DNA from: Motacilla alba alba
Lineage: Eukaryota; Chordata; Aves; Passeriformes; Motacillidae
Length of the DNA: 64,000 nt
NCBI RefSeq assembly: GCF_015832195.1
Contig: NC_052017.1
Span: 76,137,801 to 76,201,800 of the forward strand
Direction: 5' to 3'
The notes beneath the pieces were generated by a model. The model was not told where the DNA came from. It did no database searches and was given only the letters and a program-made list of their open reading frames with translations. Positions 36,501 through 49,712 of this stretch are shown here, one piece after another (the first letter of the stretch is position 1; every line of letters begins with the position of its first letter). The translations under genes and the position numbers were made by a program.

Positions 36501-39500
36501 GCTACTCAACCTGAGGGTCCATGAGAAGAAAGATGTTAATGAGCAACTGGGGCATGTTGTGGATGGTAACTTTTTGCTTTTTGACTCTGTCAGCCAAAAA
36601 GAAAGCTAGCAACAACTGTGTAGTTCTGGAAGTGTGAAAAGATGGGTGGAAAACTAGCAAAATATGTCAGAGATTTGATGATAAAAATATTTCTCTCTAG
36701 ATTTTCTTTTTTGCTTTTTGTCTTGCTGTGATTGGATCCAAATGAGTTTTCTTCCTTGTAACATTATATTTTTATCCCATGAGCAAGTGGGCAGTGATAC
36801 GTCAATAGGAGATTAGTTTTTATTTTAAATAAATTTAGAGAACTGAGGAAAGAACCCTGCTTAATGAACAGGTCTCCCAAAAATTAACTCTGAAGATAAT
36901 GAGCCAGATATTTTGCTGATTAATTCCTGATGCAACATCAGCAGAGTCAAAACAGCTGCATAGAATATAACTTGGAAATAGCTTGAGAACACAGGCAGAA
37001 ATGTTTCTTCAGAATTTTTTTTTTAACTATTTTCAGGTAGTTCCTGGTTTTACTTGAAATTCTGCATCATTGTTTTCAAAAGTCATTGTGTCTGTTGTGT
37101 CTGTAGGTCACAGGGCAGTTGAAATAATTTTGTTTGAGTTTAAAGACTTACATTTTTTTCTCCTCAAAAAAATGTCTAGTCAAATATTACCCTGGAGATT
37201 ATGAGGTGTTGGTCATGGTTTGCTTCCATTGCTGTTGTGGTGGCAATATGATTAAAAGTTCTTTGGCATGTCTTTCAGAAATGCATGCTTACTTTTGAAG
37301 ATAAAAGGGGGTATAAACCTTGGTGGACATATGCTTGTATGTGCTCGTATGAAGCTGACTTTCTGATGAACTCTCACAAAAATATATATGGAAAGACACA
37401 GCTGCTGTAGTGTCTTAATCTCACCATATTATTGTTATTTTCAATAAATGTAAGAATCCTTTAAATTGCATTCACTAAATTTGTGTTTATAGTTTCCCTG
37501 TTCTAATGAGTCTGGAGCCAACCCATTAAATAATGAAAAAGTTTTTGTAGCTAGATGTACCAGTTTAGTTATTAAAGGAGAGGGAAATAAAAGGTTATTG
37601 CTTAAAAAATGCACTTTTGAGAGACTGTAACACTTTCATTTATTTTAACAGTAGATTCAGGTAGCTGATAGCTGAAGCTGATAAAATCATAGGAGTTTTC
37701 TTTCCTGGCTCAGATCTGTTTTATGCCCTTGTTAGCTACAGCAATGTTTATGTTTGCACTCAGGTTAGTTTTTCAGAACACAAATATTTGACAATCACTG
37801 TAATTGCAGAAAATTTACTATACAGATCAAGTTTAATTTTGTACCAGAGATCGGAGAGATTTCCTTTGTAAAAGTGATTACTGATCATACTTGTTTAGTG
37901 TTACAGACTTACTGAAAACCATAAAGAGAGAAAGATCTAGGCATTGATCTCTGTTTTCACGGATTCTTAACTTTATGTAGTGTGTCTAATTCTGTTCCAG
38001 TGGTGGAATAAGTCAGTCTGTAATGCTGGACATCCAGATGAACCTGCAGAGAATCAGAACTGGGTAACCTGCTGACAAGTAGGTGACAAAGGCTAAAAGA
38101 GCATCTAAGACTCAATGTTGTAGCTTCTTTCCTTACAATATGTGTGACACAGCTGACATGAAATGGAAAGGTTCAGTTGTTAGATCTATAAAAATACCCA
38201 CAAAGCATGACCAAGATAAAAGGCACATAGTGGAAGGTCATATTTTCTTCTCAAATGGATGGTTCCTTGGCTATAGGTGGTTTAGCAACTAAAACTTGTG
38301 AAAAAAATATTTATTTTTTCAATCTTGCCTTTTTTTTTTTTTCCTCCATGGGAGATCTTTTCGTTGTTACACCTTTTAGAAGAAAGGTTTTTCTTTTTTC
38401 TTTTTCTATGATCACAAATCCTGAAGTGGCTGATTATTGTTGTAGGATAACCTTATCTAACAAAGTCACATCTGAAGAGGTGAAACAATGCTTAAAAGGA
38501 TGTCAAAGAGCGAAAAATGTCAAGATGTCAAGCATGTCTTCTGGATAGGTTAGACGCTATTTTCAAGAGTACATATTGAAAGGGAAAGAAATTAAGTTCA
38601 TTGGTCCTAAATCCAAAATACAGTTTTGCTGTGAAAACTGCAGTGCTTATACAGCGACAGGGTTTTGTCTGAGAAAAACAACCAGCAATGTAAGAAGAGC
38701 CTAAAGCAAGTCAGCTGTAGTTCAGATTTAACCTTGTCATAAAGAGGTTAAGTATTTTTTCTTTTACAAGTACAAGGTTTATAATTAGATTTATTGTTAC
38801 TGTTTGTTGGTTTCGTTGTGTTTTGCTTTTATTTGGAAAAGTAAAACCAAAAAAGAAGAAACTGGGTTTGTTGGGTGTGTTGTCCCAGCTCAGGATTGCA
38901 GATTACCACAAGAAGGGATCTCTCTAGAGAGAGAGAGAGCTTTCTAAGGTAAAAAAAAAAAAAATCACATAGACTGCTTTCAGAACTTGTATGAAAACTT
39001 TACCAGTGGAAAAAAGTCTTGCAGTGATTGTTAAGAGTCTACCTAAATTGGTGGAAAACATGCAACAACTTGTGTGAGTATTCAGGACATAGGAAAAGGT
39101 TTTTACATTTCTGTAGAATCTTCGAATGTTTAAACAATTATCTGCTTCCATTGTCTTAATTTTTTGGTCAAAGTGGTCAAGAAAAAGGAATGTGACTCAC
39201 TACATTAGGACATAGGTTGTCTCGGGTGCACTTTACTTGTTTTGTGATATAGGATACTTTGAAAAAAAAACCAAACATCTTGATTAAGGTTAGCACTGAA
39301 GAAATTCAAACTACCCTAATTCTTGAAACCTAATATTCTGTAAGGAGCAAAAAAAGAGAAGTATGTCTCAAAATCTGAAAGTAACTAATAATCTACAAAA
39401 TTTTTCTTGGTAAGGTGATTAATGTAGTATGTATTAGACTGTGTCAGTAAGAGCAGCAAAGTAATCAAAAAAGAGAAAGGGAGAAAAATGAACCTTGTTG

Positions 39501-40346
39501 TATTCTCTCACTGCTGCATAAAAGCAATTTACTACATGGAAGAATATTTTTCATAGTATTCTAAAATCAGTAATTATTTCAGGGTTTGGCTGCAGCATAT
39601 TTCTGTTTTATTTTTGTTTTATCATAAATATCCTATATCAAAGGGATTAAAATTTTGGTGTGAAATTGTAGTATTTTAGTTACAGTCTTAGAGTAGGCCT
39701 TGCTGTGCAAGGCACTTCCAGGAGAAATACCAATGAATGATTTGTTTTCTCATAACTCTGTGAAGAACTCCTTGTGTTTAACAAAAGTAAAAGCACAAAG
39801 CAATCCCCCAAATAACTCTTAATTTTTTTTAAAAAGTAATTAATATTTTATACTAATGATAAATGATCTGATTACACATTGGACTATTACAAGGATAATT
39901 CTTCATTTAAATATCTCTTCCTTTATTGTGCTGGTTAATCAGACCATTCCACTGTCCAAAATGTGTCAGAAAAAATCTAGAACTGGGAGATTTAGCCCAA
40001 TCATTTGATTATTTTTTTCAAAAGTCTTCAAACTATACTTTTGAGTAACTAGCACCTGCTACTGTTTAGAAAAAAAAAAATCAACATTTAGGATAATAAA
40101 AAAGGATAATTTAATTCTAAGTGTGTTAGATACATCTAAATAAGGGGCTGCACCTTTTATGACAGACTGCAACATTTTGGTTTTCAAACCAGAGGTACAT
40201 TTTGTGTCACAGATATATTGTCAGGAGATCTTAAATTATAGGTTAATAAAGACTGATTATGCATTATGTTGGCTGAGGACATTTGTGAAGATTTTTATTT
40301 TGTATAGATTTTTTCTCCATTGCATGAAAGGAAGGGTAAAGCTGAT

Positions 40347-40412
<66 letters not shown>

Positions 40413-43034
40413 TTCAGATAAGCCTGAGATACAGGAGGCAAGCTCCTAGCTTAACATTCTCAGGTGTTGGTGTCACACAGCTGTGATGCAATTCAGTAGC
40501 ATATGTCAATGCTTCTGTAATCTTGTGTGGTGTTTACTCATTGTATGGATTTACTCCATCATGTAAATGAACAGAATATTGAAAGAAAAGCAGTCAGCAT
40601 TTATGTAATGAAGTTAATCAGATGTTGGATACATACTACTGTGAATTGTGATGATTTATGGTGTTTTCTCTCTACTTGAATGTAGGTCATAAATTCAGTT
40701 CTTTTGAATTACATGCTGTACAGCCAAAGACAGACATTTCAGAAGTGTATCTTGCTCTCATTTTCTGAGTGAAAAACATAATATATACTGACATGATTTA
40801 CTAGTTGATATTTGGAAAGGATGTCTATCTAAATTCAATTTGTTGCCTTTTAACCAATTATGTGGTTAATACATTCTTACCTAACTTGTAGAACACACTG
40901 ATGGCTTCGCAATTGACTATGTCTTCTCAAAAGTGCAGTGGTGTGCTCATATATCAGAAACCTGCATTTTTTTATTTTCAGTTGAAAACAGTAGGGTTTT
41001 GAGTTTAGATAAACACTAAGATAAAGAAGTTGTATTTTAATGTACAAACTAAGATTAGATTTGTACAAACTTTGCTTTAAGGCCAGTTTGTCCAAAATGA
41101 TGCAGTCTATACCAAATGTTCAAAATCATCTCTGTTAATCACTATACATTTGTTTAAATGTTTTGGCTTTTGAAGCACATTTTATTATGCCTTAAAACTT
41201 TTAATTTTTTAATACAATTTGCATTCTTCTCATTCCCCAATTATCTTATAAATTGTCAACATGGTATTTTACTTTCTACTGATTAGGATGGCATGCACAT
41301 GTAAAGTGAATAGATTTTCTTAGCCCCATTGATTGCTGGTGCTGAAGAGCAATCTAGTCCGGGTATATGTGATATATTTTCCATATATATAAAAGCATAT
41401 CTTTTTTTGGTAAATACCATATGGAAAGGTGTTGACACTTCATGTCATCCTTTATCTGTTTTTGTCACAAAATGGTGTCTGAGATGTAGTGTTTGTGTAC
41501 ACATTAAAAGACAGAAAATAAGCCCATAACTTGCACTACTCTGATAATTCAGTAAGTGGCCTTTTTGCAAGAGTGGGTAGAAATGGTAACCTAAGTAAGC
41601 TGTCTGTTTTACTTAAGTCTCTTTCCCCACCAAAGAGGAAAACCTGCTCATGTTTGAAGTGGCTTTATAATAAAACTGCATAAACATACAGCTTTAATTA
41701 TAGTTTCACATGATTGAAAATGTAGTTATGGCAATTATGTAGATTTTTTTATCTCTCCTGTCTAGTAAAACTGTAATTGAAAAACAATGGGTATGTTCAT
41801 GAACAGAAATGTCTGAGATGATTAGATTTATCCAGTTCAAGAGTAAAATATTTGCACAGAATCTTGAGTCAACTTCTGAAGCTCATGTCTTTTTTGCTGG
41901 GTATGACAAAAAGAGTGTTAAATTATGTCAACGACTGCATGGAATTTTGTACATGGAAATGTCAAGGTGCATATATACAAATGAGATATATTTATGCTAA
42001 AAAAAGTTTGTTTAGTCACAAAAGATAACAGACATTCCTAGCCACAATTCTCAACATCTTCACTGTTCACCCACTTTATTTTAAATGCTGTTCTCTTTTG
42101 TTTTATCACTTAGTGCGGAAACTATATATCAGATTTTATAGTCACCTGATCAAAATGAAGTCTAGGTCTTCCTCTAGAGAAGTAGGAGTCGAGCTGCAAA
42201 TGTGAGCCTGAAATCTAGGAGATTACATGGGGAGAATTTTACATCTAACTCTCAAATTTAGATTCTTTGGGGCTGTAGGCTTTATTTTACCTCAGGAATG
42301 TTTTTTTGTCTGAAGAGTCAGGTTTATCAGAGTGGTTATTCTTGTTCTGTTAGGCTGGGATAGTATACGTTAGTCTTAGTGCAACTGCTCTATAATGTCT
42401 AACAGGCTAATTATACCAAAGGCACAATCTAATTGATTGCCTGGAGCTCACAGTAAGGAGCTGTTGTTGATGTTTTATCTATGGTACAGTTAAGAATTGT
42501 GCAGAAGTATACTTCTAAACCTTGTCTGTGTGGCTTGAAAAACTTCTGGCACATGCCAACCAAGCTTAGAGAAACCTCAGCTGGATTCTGAGAATACTGA
42601 AGAAATTTTAAGACTTTTTTCTTTCACTATACTGCATGATCATAATCATTGGATCATTATTGCTTAGAGATTTATAGAGATGTTCTTAAAAAATTAGAAA
42701 GCTCAAACAATGTAAAAACTTACAGTCACACACTTTTGCCTCCATACATGCACAGGCAGATGGTGAGCTGATCAAGAATTTTTTTTTTTTAATATTTCAC
42801 CTTATGGCCATTATTATTTTCTTTTATACATTATTTGCACTATAATACCACCTACAGGCCCTTGCTAGTACAATGCATTGAGAGGGGTAATGCACTGATG
42901 AAATTAAAAGTAAAAAGCCTTTGTTTGCTGTGTCTCATAGTTCTTCGGGAGATTTGTTATTTAAATTTAATTCTTAGTGTGGTGTTGTGTGTATGGGTGC
43001 CTGAAAATACTTTTGATAGAAGACCTTTTAAATT
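33566..43034. other. AT-rich non-coding stretch
   Basis: No gene recognised; open frames at 36072-36389 and 38255-38548 have no protein-like features. The interval 34330-34480 is complex, repeat-free sequence that might be a conserved non-coding element. Simple repeats include T11 at 38330-38342, A14 near 38950, A10 near 40071 and an (AT)n array at 40349-40413. Confidence 0.5.
40349..40413. repeat. (AT)n microsatellite
   Basis: About 65 bases of alternating A and T with one G interruption near the right end. Confidence 0.97.
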
Positions 43035-43605
43035 TAGAGAGTCAAAGAATCATGTGGGTTGGAAAGGACCTCTTGAGATCATCTAGTCTGCTCCCCCAGC
43101 TCAACCATGGTCAGCTACAGCATCTTGCCCAGAACATGTTCTGTTGAATAGTGAATATTTCCACGGAAGTAGATTTTCGACCTTACTGCATAGCCTGCCT
43201 TACTGCAGAGTAGATGTGTTTTCTCATGTTCATTTGGAATTTCCTGTTTTTCTGTTTGTGCCTGTTGCCTCTTGCCCTGTCACCAGGCAGCACTCAGAAT
43301 AGTGTTTCCCTCTTATTCTTTCTTTTCCTTCAGATATTTATACTCCTTGGTAGGATCCAATCTGAGTGTTTTCTCTAAGATGACCTGTTCCAGTTATCTC
43401 ATCTTTTTCTTGTAGGAGAGATGCTCCAGTCCCTTCATAATCTTCTTGGTCATTTATTGAACTCTCTCCAGTATGTCCATGTCTCCCTTGTACTGGGGAG
43501 CCCCAGAATTTAACCCAGAAGTCCAGGTGTGGTCACTCCAGTGTTATGTAGAAAGAAGGATGGCCTCCTTCAACATTACTGGCAACACAATGACATAGTT
43601 GAAAT
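43035..43605 (-). mobile_element. CR1 LINE, 3' end region, about 570 bp
   Basis: Antisense CR1 starting with 'aaagaatcatgtgggttgga' and 'aaggacctcttgagatcatc' (3' end), then 'gtttgtgcctgttgcctctt', 'gccctgtcaccaggcagcac', 'atatttatactccttggtag', 'aggagagatgctccagtccc', 'ttcataatcttcttggtca', 'ctctccagtatgtccatgtc', 'ttgtactggggagccccaga' and 'agtccaggtgtggtcactcc'. Order and spacing follow the CR1-F type consensus. The stretch 43105-43230 is more diverged. It is 5'-truncated near 43605. Confidence 0.93.
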
Positions 43606-44644
43606 AGAGATGTGATATTACAGGATTTTGTCTTTCCTTTTGCAGAGCCACTTTAAATATTAGCAAGGTGGAAATGTCTGCCCGCAGATGTCACCGTGTT
43701 TTCAAGGTCAAGGTCAAGAGAAATCAATAGTTAGTAATTTGAGCTCACTCAATCAGTTAATTTTTTCATGCTGTGGAGTCCATAACTCAGTAAATATATT
43801 TTAATGGAGCCAAGAGAGAAGATAATTTCTTTTTTAAAACTGTGAAAGACACAAATTAGAATTAATTCATACAAAATTCTCAGCAAAATTTTTCAGTCTA
43901 AGTAAGTTTATAGGTAATTTGATCCCACACCCTCCAAATACTGAGACTAATGAATGGCTTATGTCAATACTCATAAACAGCCACATTACTGCTAATAAGA
44001 ACTCTGTAACTTTCCAACATATCCTTTGTTAAATGACTAACAGAAAGTCAAATAGTGGCTTCTTTATAATTTAATATCTGTGTGCCACATTGTATCCTTT
44101 AGGAATTTTCCTTTTGCTAGGAAGATAAAATGCAATTGAAAACTTAAAATTCCATTCATTTCCCCTTGTTAATGCTTGCATTTGGGCTTGATATTATTGT
44201 CATAATTACAGCACAGTGATAAAATGAATCAAAACTCTAATTTTTCTGAGTTTGAAAAAATGTTTATGAGTGAGACCAAATCACCTGCATAGTTAGTGTG
44301 GAAAACGAATGTTTGTCAAGGGAATCAGGAGTAACAGAAAATAGAATGTATTTGTCAGCATGATGCCTTTGGGTGCCACTCTTAGCATGGCAATAAAATG
44401 AAAATTTAAGTGAAAGGAGAGGAACAGGCTACCTTTTACTGTTTTAGGGATAGAAGTGTCTCTGGAAGGGTTGGTCTTGGTCAGACAGACATTACAGAAT
44501 TTTTGTAATAAGTGAATGGGAGAATTAGCTGAGAAGATTGTGGAAAATTGTTTTGCTTTTTTTTATTTAATAAAAGTATTTCTTCATTGTGTTGTTTCTG
44601 GTCACAGATGGTACATGTGTAACTTCTTAGATAAAGGCTTTTGA
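43606..44644. other. AT-rich non-coding spacer between two CR1 copies
   Basis: No gene. It holds a pair of overlapping nuclear-receptor-type half sites at 43702-43716. The part at 44150-44260 is complex AT-rich sequence without simple repeats. Confidence 0.5.
43702..43716 (+). promoter_or_regulatory. Overlapping SF-1/ERR-type extended half sites
   Basis: TCAAGGTCAAGGTCA contains the extended half site TCAAGGTCA twice, sharing three bases. TCAAGGTCA is the preferred monomer site of NR5A and ERR orphan receptors. With no context this is a candidate binding site only. Confidence 0.3.
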
Positions 44645-44925
44645 AAGGTCAAAGTGTCATTTATGTTGGAAAAGACCTTCAAGATCATTGACTCAAATCA
44701 TTACCCTGACATTGCCAAATCCACCACCAAACCATCTCCCTGAATGTCACATCTATGGGTCTGTTTAATACCTCCAGGGATGATGACTCCATCACTTCCC
44801 TGGGCAGCCTGTTACAATGTCTGCCTACCCTTTCAGTGAACTTTTTCCCATTATCCAGTCTAAACCACCCCTGGTGCAATCTGAGCCCATTTCCTCTTGA
44901 CCTATTTTTGGTTACCTTCAAAAAG
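44645..44925 (-). mobile_element. CR1 LINE, 3' end region (CR1-Y-like)
   Basis: Antisense CR1: 'atgttggaaaagaccttcaa' and 'gatcattgactcaaatcatt', then 'tttaatacctccagggatga', 'tgactccatcacttccctgg', 'gcagcctgttacaatgtctg', 'ctttcagtgaactttttccc' and 'cacccctggtgcaatctgag' to 'tttcctcttgacctattt'. This is the CR1-Y pattern, a different subfamily from the copy only 1 kb upstream. The terminal repeat at the left is degraded. Confidence 0.92.
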
Positions 44926-45198
44926 AGACTGGTGAGTTATGAAAAGACACTGAGGATGTATTGAATGATATGCAGAAGCTATGCTACTATTTAGTACTGT
45001 GCTACTTCTGATAAGCAGATCTTAATGAAAACACTTAATTTGCACCTTTTCAAAGTTGCTATTCTCCATTTGCTGCGTCCCCTATGCTTGGGAAGAGGGT
45101 TTTGTGTTGTGTCCTGTGAGTCATCAGATCTAGGAAGGAAGTGATAAGCAGATTTTTCACATGAAATATCCTGCTATTTGTCACACAGACTGGAGTTT

Positions 45199-45241
45199 GA
45201 TTTTGTTGAGTTTTTGTGGTTTTTTTTTTGTTTTTTTTTTT
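45199..45241 (+). repeat. T-rich tract
   Basis: Two T runs of about 9 and 11 within TTTG-type sequence. Confidence 0.9.
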
Positions 45242-47345
45242 CCTGAAAAGCTTGTGATTGTGACAAATGTTGCTATCTGAAAGGAGTTGCACCACAGGCT
45301 CTCTGGCAGAAAAAGTTTGCAAATTATGTCAGTTTTAAGAGGTGGAAAATGAAAGTGTAAACTTAAAAATCATTTACAGTAACATTCGATTTATTAACTT
45401 AGCTCTGCTGTAGTTGCTATTTCTGCAAATTTTTTCTCTATGACCCTGTACAGTGTTTATTTCAAAGAATATTTTCTCACTGACAGTAGACAGAAAATAT
45501 TGTTGAAATGGCATTTGAGAGGGAAATTTAAAGCCTTTTCCAGACACTAGTTAAAGTCAGTGTTTCTGACCCCGACAAAGTCTTGGGATTCAACATATCT
45601 TTGTATTGAGACATTTTGAAGTCTAGGCATATCCTGACACCCTTTAAAAACCTATTTTCTTTTACAACATTGCTTTTCCTTTTCCGCAGCTCATAAAAAG
45701 TTTATTAGACTAAAGTCGTGTGTATAAATCTGTATTGGGGTTATGCACCTGAGCTGTTGGACTAACCATACAGCATGGATTGTCTTTCTTCCTCTTTTTC
45801 TTACTCTGTAGATGCTATCTTCTGTTAGGCAAACCAAGTCACTCAGTTGTACATTTTTATACAGACTTGAAATATGAGGAGCACCTTACATACTTAACCC
45901 TCCCTATTCCTTAATAACTTTTAAATTACTCCATTTACACTTTCATGATTTCTTTCTTAAGAAAAAAAACAGGTGCTGTCAGTAATATAGTGTCACATAT
46001 ATACAATGTGTTTCTATACGTTACTCCCAATAAACAGAAAAATAGTAATCCCCTTATACTATGTTCTTACATTTTGTCCTGGAAATTAAAGAACAACAGA
46101 GTTTGTGTCAGTGTATTTTGATGAAATTTTGTGAATCCTCACTATGAAAAAGAGACAATATTATTCAACCAATTAAATTGCCTTCTAATATCTAGTGGGT
46201 AATTATAACTTGAGATGGTGTGTACTGATTGCTCAAATAACTGTATAAAATTTATGAGGTTTGTGCTGGCTAATGAACAAAGTGAGGCAGATAGTATTAT
46301 CATTTGTTTGACTATTTTGCCGTTTTGAAATACAATTTCAGATGATGTTTCTTCTACCAGCAGAACATGTTTCTTGGCAAGAACCTGAATATATATTTCC
46401 TAGATAATCCCACTTCCAAATGTCACTTACTAGAAGCAGCTTGTGCATAATAAACATCATAATTAGGTCCTTTACTGGATGGGGAACAGACTGCTTTAGG
46501 TACCAGACATCCTTGGTGCTCATTGAGTATTGCAGTTCTTAGCAATACTCTGATTATTTTGCAGTTGTAATGATCAGACAGTAGTTAGTTGTACACAGGA
46601 GGGTGTTTTATCAGTAAAGGGAATGCATCTAAAAGACCTAACCTTAATTTTGATTCAACCAATGTGGCTGCATGCTCCATAGGTTGATACCTGAGTTGAG
46701 ATAATTTAAATCTTATGGATTTTATTTTGAGCTTCTTCTGTAAGGAGGGGAACCACACATACAATGACACTCAGATGCAAGAGATGCAATCTGTATTTTA
46801 GTTAAAATTATTTTTTATTGGCATATGGAGATGATTCCTAACAGACATGGAAAAGTCTCAAGTAATAAAACCATTGCTAACACACACAGTCTAATTCAAG
46901 TATGGTCTAACACCTAATCTAATAATACATACTGTCTGTACGTCTATCTGTTATCCTGCCCTCCTCCACTGCTAACAACTTTTTAAACCATTGGCCAGTT
47001 CTTGCCAAGCTTCACAGATGGCTAGAAGGCTCAAAGATGTAAAATATCCTATCAATTTTACAAAAATAAGTACTACTTCTAGGAGAAAAGATTGCTGTGT
47101 GATAACACCTTCTACTAAATATCTCACAATCAGGAAAAAACCCGAGTTATTTTGATTTAGCTATATATTATGATATACCTGTGTAGTTCTGATCTTTCCA
47201 GTGCTGCTGTGAAAAAAGGTGTTAATTGCAACACAAAGGGACAGTCTTCAAAGTTAAGTTGGTTGGCAATTAAAAAGGACTTCAAATGATGCATTTTTGC
47301 TATTCCTGCTGTAAAAGTATGATTTTATAAATATCTTCTGTGTCT

Positions 47346-47440
47346 GGGGTTTTTTGTTTGTTTGTTTTTTGGGGGCTTTTGGGGTTTTTTGTCTTTTTTT
47401 TTTTTTTTTTGTTGTTGTTGTTGTTGTTGTTGTTGTTTTT
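47346..47440 (+). repeat. T/G low-complexity tract with (GTT)n
   Basis: Runs of T and G (ggggtttttt, gggggctttt) leading into T17 and about nine GTT units (47411-47437). The minus strand is therefore a polypurine-like A/C mixture. Confidence 0.95.
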
Positions 47441-48826
47441 AATTTGCCAGTGAAAAATTGTGAAAGGAATTTTCTTTCTTATTTATTCCTGGACTAGAAG
47501 CCATTCAATGTTATACCAGAGTGCTTCCACAAAATGGTAAAGTTATTCCTCAATTATGCTAGTACATATGGAAGGAGATTTTATTTTCTTTATTGGACTT
47601 TGTTGAAGCTTCTGGAGTATTACTGTGATTATTTTCTTCTTCTCTTAGAGTATGTTTATACATTAGAAGTAGCTGAAAAGCTGTGCAGCAAGTTTTAGAA
47701 TTTCAATTTGAATTAATTAGAATTTATCATCCAGAAGCTGAAGTAAAATATAATTCTGAATGGAATACTGATAACCAAAATCAAATTCTAGATATGGAAA
47801 GTGTTTAGAACCTTTGGATATGACAACACAGTAAGAAAATGTGCTTTAAATACAGAAAAAGATCTCAAAATTGAGCAAAAGTAAAAATGCTTTAATCTTT
47901 GACACCAGCTGAAGGGAGTGAATGTGGACATAAGAGAAGGAATCTGCCAGAGGTATGAGAATTTATGGACTGTTAAAATAAGAATTTTAATATCTTATGG
48001 AAAATGTTAGGGAAATATTTACATCATGTGAAACACAATTTTGCAGTCAAATACCTACTTAAACATACTATTTACAGAGTTATTGCTTAAAAATAATCTT
48101 TTTTTCTTAGATACAAATAAAAGGTTCTGTTCAATACAATGAATTATAAATATTCTGTCTTAATATAGGCAAGAGTTACTTAACAATGTCTTGATAGCAT
48201 GCATAACATAGCACTGTCACCAAAATATACTAATGGAAAACTTTATCTGATAGTCTCTTTCTAAAGATCAAATGTGGGTAGCCCAAAAGTTACAGATAGC
48301 TTAGTTTAAATAGCAGTTTGTTCAACACTTCAGTGATAGATTAGGATTAAGCAGAAGATGGGGGACTCTCCACACTATGGTTCACAGACTGGCTGACAAG
48401 TAAAGAAAGACTCAGATACCAGAATCAAGCTCTGAAAGTCTTATTTTGGATAGAGATGGAAAAAGGAATATATTTTACAAAAGGTTGTGTAGAGAGTGGA
48501 TACATTTTTTTTTAATGCCTGAACACAAATATTTATGAAAATAGCAGAAAATCAGACTCCAAGACCTGGAATTTTGTCCTATAAATGACACTGGTTTAGG
48601 ATTACTTCATCATATAGATATTTGCAAAGCATTAATCTGAATTTGTACTTGTAGCAAAGAGTATCAGACATTGAAACAATTTGAAGCTCTTAAATTCAAA
48701 ATTTGAGTAATTGAGCTAATTTTTTTTTTTGAAAACATGACTTAAGGACTTACTTAATTTTGACATTCTAAAAAACATCTTCCACCATTACTTTCACATA
48801 TGTGAGTTTACCAACATTAACACGAA

Positions 48827-48853
48827 TATTTATTTATTTATTTATTTATTTAT
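48827..48853 (+). repeat. (ATTT)n microsatellite
   Basis: About seven TTTA units. Confidence 0.95.
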
Positions 48854-49388
48854 CTTCCTAATTATGTTGGAAGTTTAAAAGTTTCCTGTTTAATGTAAAA
48901 TTTTATAGTTATTCATTATTTTGTATCTAAATTATATACCCAGGAAACATTCTCTAATGAAATTTTGAATTTTTCATTGAATGGCCAGTTGGCGTTGATT
49001 CTGTAACTTGTTTCAATCAGCCAGCACTTTCTCTAAGCCAGAAGGTGAACATGATGCTTATTTTGTATGTAAATGCCTGTATATTTTCCATTTTGATTTT
49101 CACTGTACTTGACACCAACTACTTCTTTCTTTGGTCATAAGTGGTCTGGTTTTGAGGGAGCAGAAACCTTGAATAAAAAATGTCCTTGTGATCATATATT
49201 TTATTTCTCTGTTTTAGGAACTGTTTTTCATTAGAATGTTAGAATATTTTTCATTAGAATCTCCAACTAGACCTTTGCATAATGATATCACTTTCATAAT
49301 TTCAATCTGAATTTAAATGGAACACCTGCCTGCTTTCTTTTTTAGTCCTGAACTGTATGTTTTGGTAAATACACCAAAAAATATTGGT

Positions 49389-49450
49389 AAAGTATTTTAG
49401 CATTTGAGTAACAGTTGAGTAAAAGTATTTTAGCATTTGAGTAACAGTTG
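49389..49450 (+). repeat. Two-copy tandem duplication, period 33
   Basis: A 29-base unit beginning aaagtattttagcatttgag is repeated exactly with period 33. Identity between copies suggests a recent duplication. Confidence 0.95.
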
Positions 49451-49712
49451 TTTTAACAGTAATTGTTGAATTATCCATTCTAATAAAATGTATCAACACT
49501 GGTTATTCAGAAGGTTTACATGAATAATTAAGATGTTTCACCACATGAAAATATCTTGCTTTCTACTCATGTGAAATAGCACCCTTTTCAAAAGTAGTCA
49601 CTAAAAACTGTATCTGGAAAAAAAGAATCTAAAGTCTTAAGAGCACAAAAATTTATCAACCACATAAAGCATTTTAGGAAAGGAAGTATAAGGTTTTAAA
49701 ATCATTATATTT

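Larger units (their letters stand above)
44926..49712. other. AT-rich non-coding stretch
   Basis: No gene recognised. Contains a T-rich tract (45199-45241), a T/G tract with (GTT)n (47346-47440), an (ATTT)n tract (48827-48853) and small tandem duplications at 49228-49260 and 49389-49450. Confidence 0.55.
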
